Assembly: GCA_910579925.1 (NCBI GenBank)
Contig: CAJTVY010000041.1
Span: 1 to 33,465, forward strand
DNA: 33,465 nt
Origin: an uncultured Dorea sp.
Lineage (GTDB): Bacteria > Bacillota > Clostridia > Lachnospirales > Lachnospiraceae
Direction of reading: 5' to 3'
Positions 1-6,582 of the stretch are shown here, in pieces. The position numbers and the translations under genes are program-made. Numbering within the stretch: the first letter of the stretch is position 1; each line of letters begins with the position of its first letter. Under the pieces are notes generated by a model, which worked only from the letters and a program-made list of their open reading frames with translations, did no database searches and had not been told where the DNA came from.

Positions 1-41
<41 letters not shown>

Positions 42-82
42 AAGACTTGGGTTCGATCTTTCACGAACCTTAGTCGTATTAC

Positions 83-130
83 GCTTCGCAATTCTTAGCG
101 AGGTTTCCCACGAGCTTAGAATTGCGAAGC
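83..130 (-). other. hairpin in the 16S rRNA leader
   Basis: Positions 83-95 and 118-130 are a perfect 13-bp inverted repeat with a 22-nt loop, lying between the rRNA promoters and the 16S start. A smaller stem (TCCGG/CCGGA) sits further up the leader near 222-236. Leader stems of this kind take part in precursor-rRNA folding and processing. That role is inferred from position only. Confidence 0.6.
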
Positions 131-351
131 ATCCTTTTCGTTTAATCTCAGTCAAGAAAAATGCTCGCTTTTTCTTTCCCGTTATTACTGTTTATAAGGT
201 TGGTCTTAAACTTTCAGATCCATCCGGCGAAACCGGACTTCTCTTCATTTAAAACCACGTTCTGAAATTTCTCTCAAGAAATTTTCAAGGTTGTTGTCTA
301 TTGTTTAATTATCAAGGTGCTTTGTTGTTGCTCTCTTGCGACAGCTATATT

Positions 352-380
352 AGATTATCACATCTTTCGCCGTTTGTCAA
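352..380 (-). promoter_or_regulatory. rRNA promoter P2 (sigma-A type)
   Basis: On the minus strand, TTGACA (375-380) is followed by a 17-nt spacer and TAATCT (352-357). It is the promoter nearest to 16S, leaving about 300 nt of leader. The sequence after the -10 resembles that after P1 (both contain CTGTCGCA), so the two look like duplicated rrn promoters. Confidence 0.85.
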
Positions 381-470
381 CAACTTTTTTCGTTTTTATT
401 TTTCATTTTTTTCAAAACTTCATTTTATAGTTTTGAATTTTTTTCCATCACATACCTGCGACAGTTGTTA

Positions 471-499
471 ATATTATCACCTTTTATTTTCAATGTCAA
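471..499 (-). promoter_or_regulatory. rRNA promoter P1 (sigma-A type)
   Basis: On the minus strand, TTGACA (494-499), a 17-nt spacer and TAATAT (471-476) form a near-consensus promoter about 120 bp upstream of P2. Tandem promoters are usual for rRNA operons. Confidence 0.85.
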
Positions 500-574
500 C
501 CCTTTTTTCACTTTTTTTCGTCATTTTTATGATCAATGATTTATCAATTTTATTTCATGCAGTTTTAAATTAGA

Positions 575-690
575 ACAAAGTGGGCAGGCCCACTTCAGCT
601 CCCCTAACCCCTCACTCATGAGGGGCCTGGACACTTTGTGCGCCGAGCACAATTGCGAAGCAATATTTTACCTCTTGTGCGAGTGCGCAT
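575..690. repeat. nested inverted repeats upstream of the rRNA promoters
   Basis: This GC-richer island contains several stems. ACAAAGTG (575-582) pairs with CACTTTGT (632-639). Inside are an 8-bp stem with a 2-nt loop (578-595) and a 7-bp stem with a 4-nt loop (608-625). A further set of pairings around 640-690 includes ATTGC/GCAAT. No reading frame is evident. Its function is unknown; it may be a dispersed intergenic repeat or a spacer RNA structure. Confidence 0.5.
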
Positions 691-699
691 ATTATTTTT

Positions 700-755
700 A
701 TCTTATAGGAAAGATACTTTCACGCATTAGCGTGACAAGGTCTTTCCTATAAGAT
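700..755. repeat. 56-bp hairpin with 15-bp perfect arms
   Basis: Positions 700-714 and 741-755 are perfectly complementary over 15 bp. A second stem (TCACGC/GCGTGA, 720-725 with 730-735) sits in the loop. Neither strand shows a U-tract after the stem, so it is not a classical terminator. It lies directly beyond the tRNA-Ser terminator. Confidence 0.6.
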
Positions 756-790
756 GAAAAGAGGCCGCCAGATATATCTGACAGCCTCTG
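755..790 (-). terminator. rho-independent terminator of tRNA-Ser
   Basis: Read on the minus strand, GAGGC near 785 pairs with GCCTC near 761, with further pairing around the ATATAT loop, and is followed by TTTTC. It starts about 8 nt beyond the tRNA 3' end and isolates it from the rRNA promoters. Confidence 0.8.
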
Positions 791-797
791 TAAGTAA

Positions 798-885
798 CGG
801 AGAAAGAGGGATTTGAACCCTCGCGCCGGTTACCCGACCTACACCCTTAGCAGGGGCGCCTCTTCAGCCTCTTGAGTATTTCTCC
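798..885 (-). tRNA. tRNA-Ser(GCT)
   Basis: The minus strand folds as an 88-nt class II tRNA. The 7-bp acceptor GGAGAAA/TTTCTCC has discriminator G at 798. A D-arm follows, then anticodon stem CGCCC/GGGTG with loop CTGCTAA (anticodon GCT), a long variable arm and the T-loop GGTTCAAATCC. The long variable arm and GCT anticodon identify a serine tRNA reading AGC/AGU. The 3' CCA is not encoded. It has its own promoter and terminator. Confidence 0.95.
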
Positions 886-896
886 AAGCAAAGTTG

Positions 897-925
897 ATTA
901 TACTAAACTTAACTTACAATGTCAA
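897..925 (-). promoter_or_regulatory. promoter of tRNA-Ser
   Basis: On the minus strand, TTGACA (920-925), a 17-nt spacer and TATAAT (897-902) form a perfect sigma-A consensus. The -10 lies 12 bp before the tRNA 5' end, so transcription starts only a few bases ahead of the gene. Confidence 0.9.
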
Positions 926-1049
926 TCTCTTTTACAGCTTTTATAATTTTTTTACTATAATTACTAGATATCAAAGGTCTTTTGTGATATTCTTAGTATA
1001 TTAATGATAAATCTTTATAAATATTGCGTAGTAGGATGGGGGAATTAAA

Positions 1050-2729
1050 TTGAAGAAAATGAAAATCGGTAACAAATTATTATTGGCATTCTTGTCTGCG
1101 GTGTTGATTTCCAGCCTGGCGGGAATTGTCAGTATGTTTCTTCTAAAACATGTAGACAGTTCTTATGGAACCGCCTTGTCGGATTATGGTTTTCTTCAAG
1201 GTGATATAGGAAAACTCGGTATGGACTTCCAGGCGCACAGAACAACAGTTCTTTATCTGATACAAGAAACAGATCCTGCCAGACGCGCAGAATTGAAGGA
1301 TGAATTAAACACTTCCATTACCAGTATAGCATCAGATCTGGAAGAATTAACAAATTCCTGTACTCTGCAGGCAGATAAAGAATTCTGCGCAAATCTACAG
1401 AATCTTATGGATAATTATTCTAGTGCCCGGGATGAGACAATCCGAATAAGCGACCGTTCATCCAAAGAAGCAACCGAATATTTCAGCGCAAATGCGGCGC
1501 CTCTGGCAAAAGAACTAAGCCAGCAGATCAGCTCATTGCTTTCAGACAAATCTACAGCGGGTAATTCTCAGTCAGCGCAACTTAGCAGACAGACAAATAT
1601 ATCTCTTACTCTGATCATCGTCATTGTTATTACAGCCATCGCATTGTCGGTACTAATTGCAATAAGACTCACGAATAGTTTTGTCAGGCCAATCAAAGAA
1701 ATCGAAAGCGCTGCAGATGAGATGGCAAATGGTAATTTACATGTATCCGTATCTTATACCGGCCATGATGAATTAGGGCAGCTGGCGGACAGTATCCGTA
1801 AAATGACAGAAAATATCCGTGTCATAATTAAAGATATCACAATCTGCCTGACCGAAATGGCAAACGGTAATTTCAATATTCATAGTACAGCGAGTGATTC
1901 CTATCAAGGCGAATATATTGCTATTCATGATTCAATCTCCCGTCTACGCAACAATATGAACCAGACTCTATTAGAAATCAACCAGGCAGCCGGACAAGTA
2001 GATTCCGGAGGACTTCAGGTTTCTAACAGTGCGCAGGCTCTTGCCCAGGGTGCAACGGAGCAGGCAGCTTCCGTAGAAGAACTGGCCGCATCTTTTAGCG
2101 ACATATCCAGCCAGATAGCAAATACGGTTGAACATACAAAGATTGCAAAGGAAGAGAATCAGTATACGCACGATCAGATTGAAGTATGCTCTTCTCATAT
2201 GAATCATATGCTGGATGCAATGCAGGCAATTGAGGAAAAATCCCAGGAAATCCACAAAGTTATCAAAGCTATTGAAGATATCGCATTCCAGACGAATATT
2301 CTGGCGTTAAACGCCGCAGTGGAAGCCGCACGGGCAGGGGAAGCAGGAAAAGGATTTGCTGTAGTGGCAGACGAAGTTCGAAGCCTGGCGACCCGTTCCC
2401 AGGAAGCTTCCAAAAGTACGGCTACACTGATTGATGACACCGTTCATGCCGTAGCAGTAGGCACGCAGCTTTCTAATGATACGAACAAAGCTCTTCATGA
2501 TGTTACTCTGAGCGCACAGAAAGTACTGAAAGAGATGACATTAATCTCTGATGCAACAGAGGTACAATCCTCATCTATTGCACAGGTAACAATTGGTATT
2601 GATCAGATTTCAAGTGTCGTACATACGAATTCTGCTACCGCAGAACAATCGGCAGCATCGAGCCAAGAATTGTCAAGCCAGGCTGACTTACTTAAAAAGC
2701 TGGTTTCGCAGTTTAAGCTTGCAGGATAA
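1050..2729 (+). CDS. methyl-accepting chemotaxis protein
   Basis: This 559-residue transmembrane chemoreceptor has transmembrane segments at about residues 10-32 and 184-206. They flank an extracytoplasmic, mostly helical sensor of about 150 residues (four-helix-bundle type). A HAMP linker follows (about 207-260, containing FVRPIKEIE), then a long cytoplasmic coiled coil. The conserved signalling tip that binds CheA/CheW lies at about 409-443 and includes AFQTNILALNAAVEAARAGE. The start is TTG with a strong GGGGGA ribosome site 6-8 nt upstream; no better ATG lies in frame before the first membrane helix. It stands alone between the divergent tRNA-Ser and a shared terminator. No other chemotaxis gene is nearby, and the ligand cannot be read from sequence. 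Confidence 0.95.
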   Translation: MKKMKIGNKLLLAFLSAVLISSLAGIVSMFLLKHVDSSYGTALSDYGFLQGDIGKLGMDFQAHRTTVLYLIQETDPARRAELKDELNTSITSIASDLEELTNSCTLQADKEFCANLQNLMDNYSSARDETIRISDRSSKEATEYFSANAAPLAKELSQQISSLLSDKSTAGNSQSAQLSRQTNISLTLIIVIVITAIALSVLIAIRLTNSFVRPIKEIESAADEMANGNLHVSVSYTGHDELGQLADSIRKMTENIRVIIKDITICLTEMANGNFNIHSTASDSYQGEYIAIHDSISRLRNNMNQTLLEINQAAGQVDSGGLQVSNSAQALAQGATEQAASVEELAASFSDISSQIANTVEHTKIAKEENQYTHDQIEVCSSHMNHMLDAMQAIEEKSQEIHKVIKAIEDIAFQTNILALNAAVEAARAGEAGKGFAVVADEVRSLATRSQEASKSTATLIDDTVHAVAVGTQLSNDTNKALHDVTLSAQKVLKEMTLISDATEVQSSSIAQVTIGIDQISSVVHTNSATAEQSAASSQELSSQADLLKKLVSQFKLAG

Positions 2730-2745
2730 TTTCTATAATTAAGAA

Positions 2746-2786
2746 AGAGATGTGGGAAACATTATATTTCCTGCATCTCTTTTTAT
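2746..2786. terminator. terminator between the chemoreceptor and plsC
   Basis: The stem AGAGATG (2746-2752) pairs with CATCTCT (2774-2780), extended by GGAAA/TTTCC, and TTTT follows on the plus strand. It ends the chemoreceptor transcript and lies right at the plsC stop codon, so it probably serves both convergent genes. Confidence 0.8.
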
Positions 2787-2787
2787 A

Positions 2788-3498
2788 TCAGCTAAACTTC
2801 TGAATCGTCTTCTGCACCCGCCCTTTCACCAGAGCCGCAATCTCCGTAGTCTTCATATCCTTATATTCATTATAATATAAGGGTTTCAGAAAATGGACCT
2901 GCACTGTTACCGGACTGATGCTATTCGTATCAAAAGGTTTGAATGCGTCAATCAGCGCCACTGGAACAATCGGACATCTGGCTCTGGTTGCTGCTTTGAA
3001 ACTTCCTCCCTTGAATTCCTGTACCTCGTTCCCATTCTTGGAGCGGGTTCCCTCGGCAAATATTATATAATTTCTTCCTTCCGTCACTTCTTTCGAGACA
3101 TTCGAGATTACTTTCATCGCCTGTCTTACATCATCCCGATCCAGCATATAAGCTTTCATACAGGCAAATACCTGCTTTAGAAATTGTATATGAGCCACTT
3201 CTTGTTTTGCGACGACGGAAAAAGGCTTCGGACATGCTTCCACAATTGCAAGAACATCATATAGCCCTTGATGATTCGGAAAAAACATGAACCCACTCTC
3301 TAATGGAATATTCTCCTGACCATATATATCAATCTTTACATTACCGCCCTTGTTCGCCCGGCGTACAATGAATTTCAACATCTTATAATGCTGCTCTTCC
3401 GTATATTTATCCACATGAGCCGCATGATAACACAACTTGATCCACATGAACGGAACGAGAAAGAAATTACGCAGCACCATATACAGTATTCTTTTCAT
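2788..3498 (-). CDS. plsC: 1-acyl-sn-glycerol-3-phosphate acyltransferase (PlsC family)
   Basis: The 236-residue protein shows the acyltransferase signatures NHQGLYD (His76 and Asp81, the HX4D catalytic pair) and AEGTRS (149-153, glycerol-phosphate binding). The hydrophobic N-terminus suits a membrane-bound enzyme making phosphatidic acid from lysophosphatidic acid and acyl-ACP or acyl-CoA. The ATG at 3498 has GGAGGACAT directly upstream. It is monocistronic between a convergent terminator and a palindrome. Membership of the superfamily is secure. The exact acceptor substrate is inferred, since such genomes often carry several PlsC paralogs. Confidence 0.85.
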   Translation of the reverse strand: MKRILYMVLRNFFLVPFMWIKLCYHAAHVDKYTEEQHYKMLKFIVRRANKGGNVKIDIYGQENIPLESGFMFFPNHQGLYDVLAIVEACPKPFSVVAKQEVAHIQFLKQVFACMKAYMLDRDDVRQAMKVISNVSKEVTEGRNYIIFAEGTRSKNGNEVQEFKGGSFKAATRARCPIVPVALIDAFKPFDTNSISPVTVQVHFLKPLYYNEYKDMKTTEIAALVKGRVQKTIQKFS

Positions 3499-3615
3499 AT
3501 GTCCTCCATACTCCTTGTCAATACTTAATATTTCTTTCCCATTTTACCATATATACTGAATTTTACCAACTTTATTTTCACATAGAAACCATACATATTT
3601 ATTTTTTCATTATTG

Positions 3616-3651
3616 ATGTTAGGGGGCAAAAGATCTTTTGCCCCCTAACAT
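3616..3651. terminator. 36-bp perfect palindrome, possible terminator
   Basis: Positions 3616-3651 read identically on both strands, centred on AGATCT, with GGGGGC/GCCCCC stems. It begins only a few bases past the stop codon of the DUF4153/DUF4173-type gene on the minus strand. Transcript ending is the likely role, although neither strand has a clear U-tract after the stem. Confidence 0.55.
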
Positions 3652-3653
3652 TA

Positions 3654-5165
3654 TTACATACGGTTATTATCACGGTTATAATCTTTATGTTCTTCAAGAA
3701 ATTTATCAGCCGCCATCTTTGCCTTAATTCTTGAATAATTAGCTTTCCTAAAGTAAATATCTTCATTTTCTTGTGAAATATAAAGAAAATAATTGTACAT
3801 GCTCTGCTTCAAATATTCATTCTGTGCTGCTTTCCACTCCCTGTCGTCAAGATCAACCTTTGCAATCTCTGCCGCGGCATCAATAGACATTGTCCCATAC
3901 ATCAGATAGAAGAAGTCTTCCCGCTCTGTATTCTTCCACTGCTCAATATCGTATTTTGCAATGATCACATCCGGTCTTGAAAATGAAAATCCAATATACA
4001 TCACAGATATCACTACAACAATATAACGGAACAGCGGAAACTTCTTCTTATATATATTTATGACCATACCAGTCATAATCAGCGCCAGTACAATTAAAAA
4101 CCACAGTACAAGAATCCTCAGAAAAGTAAGATTATATTCGCCAACGTACATCTTCATCCTATATGCCGAGGATCCAATCATTACAAACGTACAGGCGCAC
4201 ATGACTGTAAGGATTACTTTTAGAACTGCATTTTCCCGGAACAGATACATACATAACAGTATGATAATAAAATTAATAATACTGACAAATAATAATTCCC
4301 AGAATCCTCCTCTTGCATATTCTGCATACGTTACATATTCCGGCAGCCCGGCTTTCATTCCCAGGAAAAGATACATAATCTGTATGGCACAATAGACCAG
4401 ATAGATCAGACTGACGATACTTGTAAATGTAATTCCTGTCACAGGATCAAAAAACTTCATCCTACGTTCTTTTCCTTCCGGGAAATTATACCGGCAAAGG
4501 GCGATGAAAAAGGCGTATGGCAGGGTAAATCCCAAAATAAATGTAAAGCATATCCAGAATATAGTAGAGAAATTAATATAACTCAGTATCTCCCCAAATA
4601 ATTTTGAAAACATAATATCAGAACTCAGCAAAAGAGGAAGCGTTACACATAGAATTCCCAACGCTACGATAAATCCTGTCACTACGGCGATGAAAGTGTT
4701 ATTTCTTCCAACATTTTTATTCTTACTGAAAAACCATCCCCCATGCCAGTAAGGATAGGGAGCAGACTGAACTGTTGTTCCCATAAGAATAAATATACGC
4801 TGTACATACGCAGGAAAATTCCATACATTATCATCATAAAACTGATGAATCATAAACACCATAAACAACAACAGAACACCAATAATATTAAAAATATGCA
4901 TAAAAGTAGACGTTGTATAGGCTGACGAAATACCAAGAAGGCCCATCCCGATCAGATAAGGAAGTGAATTCTTCATGATACGGTAATTAATCTTCTTCAT
5001 GAATAAAACGGCAAAAACAACAGTTACTCCCACACATATTGGAAAAGTAATTCCCGACACATTTTTATAAAGGCAAAAGGTAAATATCAATCCGTAAACC
5101 AGACTTAATCCACCAAAATATTTATAGTTGTCACGGATCTTCATCATTAACATATTCTCTTTCAT
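3654..5165 (-). CDS. polytopic membrane protein, DUF4153/DUF4173 type
   Basis: This 503-residue protein has about a dozen hydrophobic segments through roughly residue 400, then a soluble C-terminal tail of about 100 residues rich in charged and aromatic residues. A conserved-looking stretch around YAEYARGGFWELLFV is characteristic of the DUF4153/DUF4173 membrane families, whose function is unknown. The ATG at 5165 has GGAGGTG about 8 nt upstream. It is the last gene of a minus-strand operon 30 bp behind the XRE regulator. Similar DUF2975-XRE-membrane-protein cassettes suggest a regulated envelope or signalling function; this is inference. The assignment between the two DUF families is uncertain. 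Confidence 0.75.
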   Translation of the reverse strand: MKENMLMMKIRDNYKYFGGLSLVYGLIFTFCLYKNVSGITFPICVGVTVVFAVLFMKKINYRIMKNSLPYLIGMGLLGISSAYTTSTFMHIFNIIGVLLLFMVFMIHQFYDDNVWNFPAYVQRIFILMGTTVQSAPYPYWHGGWFFSKNKNVGRNNTFIAVVTGFIVALGILCVTLPLLLSSDIMFSKLFGEILSYINFSTIFWICFTFILGFTLPYAFFIALCRYNFPEGKERRMKFFDPVTGITFTSIVSLIYLVYCAIQIMYLFLGMKAGLPEYVTYAEYARGGFWELLFVSIINFIIILLCMYLFRENAVLKVILTVMCACTFVMIGSSAYRMKMYVGEYNLTFLRILVLWFLIVLALIMTGMVINIYKKKFPLFRYIVVVISVMYIGFSFSRPDVIIAKYDIEQWKNTEREDFFYLMYGTMSIDAAAEIAKVDLDDREWKAAQNEYLKQSMYNYFLYISQENEDIYFRKANYSRIKAKMAADKFLEEHKDYNRDNNRM

Positions 5166-5195
5166 GAAATTGCACCTCCATTATTCTATTGATTC

Positions 5196-5405
5196 CTACT
5201 CTTCAGACTGATATTCGATTATATCTCCTGGCTGACAATCTAGTTCCCGGCAAATCGCTTCTAGTGTAGAAAATCTCACGGCCTTTGCCTTATTATTCTT
5301 CAAGATAGAAAGATTAGCCGGGGTCAGATTGATCCTTTCTGCCAGTTCCGTAAGTCCGATCTTCCTCCGGGCCATCATAACATCAATAGTAATCTTAATT
5401 CCCAA
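5196..5405 (-). CDS. XRE/Cro-type small transcriptional regulator (YozG-like)
   Basis: The 69-residue protein is almost entirely one helix-turn-helix domain: GLTELAERINLTPANLSILK gives the two DNA-contacting helices, and LEAICRELDCQPGDIIEY the last helix and tail typical of the HTH_26/YozG group. The start is TTG at 5405 with an AGGGGGG ribosome site 7 nt upstream; ATG codons 30 nt inside are weaker alternatives because they would trim helix 1. It lies 12 bp behind a DUF2975 gene, its usual partner. It probably autoregulates through the inverted repeat at 5921-5954, which is inferred from position. Confidence 0.88.
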   Translation of the reverse strand: MGIKITIDVMMARRKIGLTELAERINLTPANLSILKNNKAKAVRFSTLEAICRELDCQPGDIIEYQSEE

Positions 5406-5417
5406 AGCCTCACCCCC

Positions 5418-5867
5418 CTATATCGTCAGATCGTTCTCTTCTTTATACTTCACAGCCTTTTCAAATACATGGGCCAGTACCTCACAGAATAAAGAGGCAA
5501 TAAAGAATACAAGAACAATCACTGCTGTTGCAGGTGTCGGCAGGATGCAGATTTTAATAATAAACATTACAACAATACACAGACTCAAAACTGCCATGGT
5601 ACTTAGGCTTCTCACATTATCATAGACAAAACAAGATTCCTGTATAACCGTCTTCATCATCCTGCGAAGCTGTCTGATAATCAGAATCCCAAAGATTCCA
5701 GAAGCTCCGAAGATTGCAAGCATAAAAAGAAAATACTCGTTAATTATGCAAGAATAATATTTCCCAAGAAACTTTAAACTTAACGGAAGTGTAAATAACA
5801 CAATCCATCCACTGTAAAACATAAAGTCCACCATATGCTTCGTGAACCGGATCAACCGTTCATTCAT
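5418..5867 (-). CDS. DUF2975 family membrane protein
   Basis: The 149-residue protein has four predicted membrane helices. It ends in KEENDLTI, the hallmark tail of DUF2975 proteins, preceded by DNVRSLSTMAV between helices 2 and 3. Function is unknown. These proteins are almost always encoded next to a YozG-type XRE regulator, as here, and are thought to act with it, perhaps as a membrane-bound sensor or sequestering partner (inference). It is the first gene of the operon. A GAGG element lies about 12 nt before the ATG, a rather long spacing. Confidence 0.85.
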   Translation of the reverse strand: MNERLIRFTKHMVDFMFYSGWIVLFTLPLSLKFLGKYYSCIINEYFLFMLAIFGASGIFGILIIRQLRRMMKTVIQESCFVYDNVRSLSTMAVLSLCIVVMFIIKICILPTPATAVIVLVFFIASLFCEVLAHVFEKAVKYKEENDLTI

Positions 5868-5903
5868 AGATTATTCACATCCTCTTTTCTTAATCTTTTC
5901 ATT

Positions 5904-5932
5904 ACTATATCACATTTCTTATCGAATATCAA
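5904..5932 (-). promoter_or_regulatory. promoter of the DUF2975-XRE operon
   Basis: On the minus strand, TTGATA (5927-5932), a 17-nt spacer and TATAGT (5904-5909) lie about 37 bp ahead of the DUF2975 start. The -35 box is inside the inverted repeat at 5921-5954. Confidence 0.8.
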
Positions 5933-5954
5933 TATTAATTTATTGATATTCGAT
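5921..5954. promoter_or_regulatory. inverted repeat, candidate operator
   Basis: ATCGAATATCAATA (5921-5934) and TATTGATATTCGAT (5941-5954) are perfect 14-bp arms around TTAATT. The left arm covers the -35 box of the operon promoter. A dimeric regulator bound here would block RNA polymerase, so this is the best candidate operator for the XRE protein encoded 0.5 kb away. It ends 44 bp before the -35 of the divergent C_GCAxxG_C_C gene and might influence that too. Confidence 0.7.
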
Positions 5955-5997
5955 ATTCTTTATTGCGTATAATTACAGACTTATTCTTTACTTATTC

Positions 5998-6026
5998 TTT
6001 ACACTCTTCAAGCATATTGATATAAT
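5998..6026 (+). promoter_or_regulatory. promoter of the C_GCAxxG_C_C gene
   Basis: TTTACA (5998-6003), a 17-nt spacer and TATAAT (6021-6026) form a near-consensus sigma-A promoter about 48 bp before the ATG at 6074. The -35 lies in a short direct repeat of TTATTCTTTAC. Confidence 0.8.
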
Positions 6027-6073
6027 ATAACTATCCTTATAAACGTCATTTTTTTAAGACAGGAGAATATATC

Positions 6074-6517
6074 ATGACTACAAATATTAATATGGAGCAG
6101 CTTAAGCAGGATGCTGTCGATATCTTTCATCAGGGATTCGCATGTTCCGAATCTGTGATCTATGCCATCCGTAAGCATTTTGAACTGGACATGTCTGATG
6201 ATGCCATCGCCATGAGTTCTGGTTTCCCATGGGGACTGGGCGGCGGCGGATGTATCTGCGGAGCATTGGCAGGCGGGACAATGTGTATCGGGTATTTCTT
6301 CGGACGTACCACCCCCGGCGACCCGAAGATTGGAAGATGTTTTGAACTTACCAACGAATTACACGACTATTTTAAAGAGACTTGCGGCGGGACATGCTGC
6401 CGTATACTTACAAGGGGGATGGAAAAAGATTCACCGGAAAGAAAAGCACAGTGTACCCGGTTTGTCGAGGCTGTCGTAGAAAAAACTGCAGAAATTGTAT
6501 TAAGAGAGCTTCAATAA
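6074..6517 (+). CDS. C_GCAxxG_C_C family redox-type protein
   Basis: The 147-residue protein has FACSESV near the N-terminus, the central GGGCICGALAGGTMCIG (the C-GCAxxG motif) and TCGGTCC, then one more Cys. This cysteine pattern defines the C_GCAxxG_C_C family, related to the cysteine-rich part of split-Soret cytochromes. It likely binds metal or undergoes thiol redox chemistry in the cytoplasm. No signal peptide is visible and the biological role is unknown. AGGAG sits 8 nt before the ATG. It is monocistronic, with its own promoter and a shared terminator facing gyrA. Confidence 0.88.
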   Translation: MTTNINMEQLKQDAVDIFHQGFACSESVIYAIRKHFELDMSDDAIAMSSGFPWGLGGGGCICGALAGGTMCIGYFFGRTTPGDPKIGRCFELTNELHDYFKETCGGTCCRILTRGMEKDSPERKAQCTRFVEAVVEKTAEIVLRELQ

Positions 6518-6534
6518 TTTTCTCTTCTATAGTA

Positions 6535-6576
6535 AAAAACTGCCGGAAATATTAATTTCTATTTCCGGCAGTTTTT
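6535..6576. terminator. bidirectional terminator between the C_GCAxxG_C_C gene and gyrA
   Basis: A perfect 16-bp stem (6535-6550 with 6561-6576, core ACTGCCGGAAAT) has A-runs on one side and T-runs on the other. It therefore works as an intrinsic terminator in both directions, ending both convergent genes. Confidence 0.93.
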
Positions 6577-6582
6577 AAAGCT

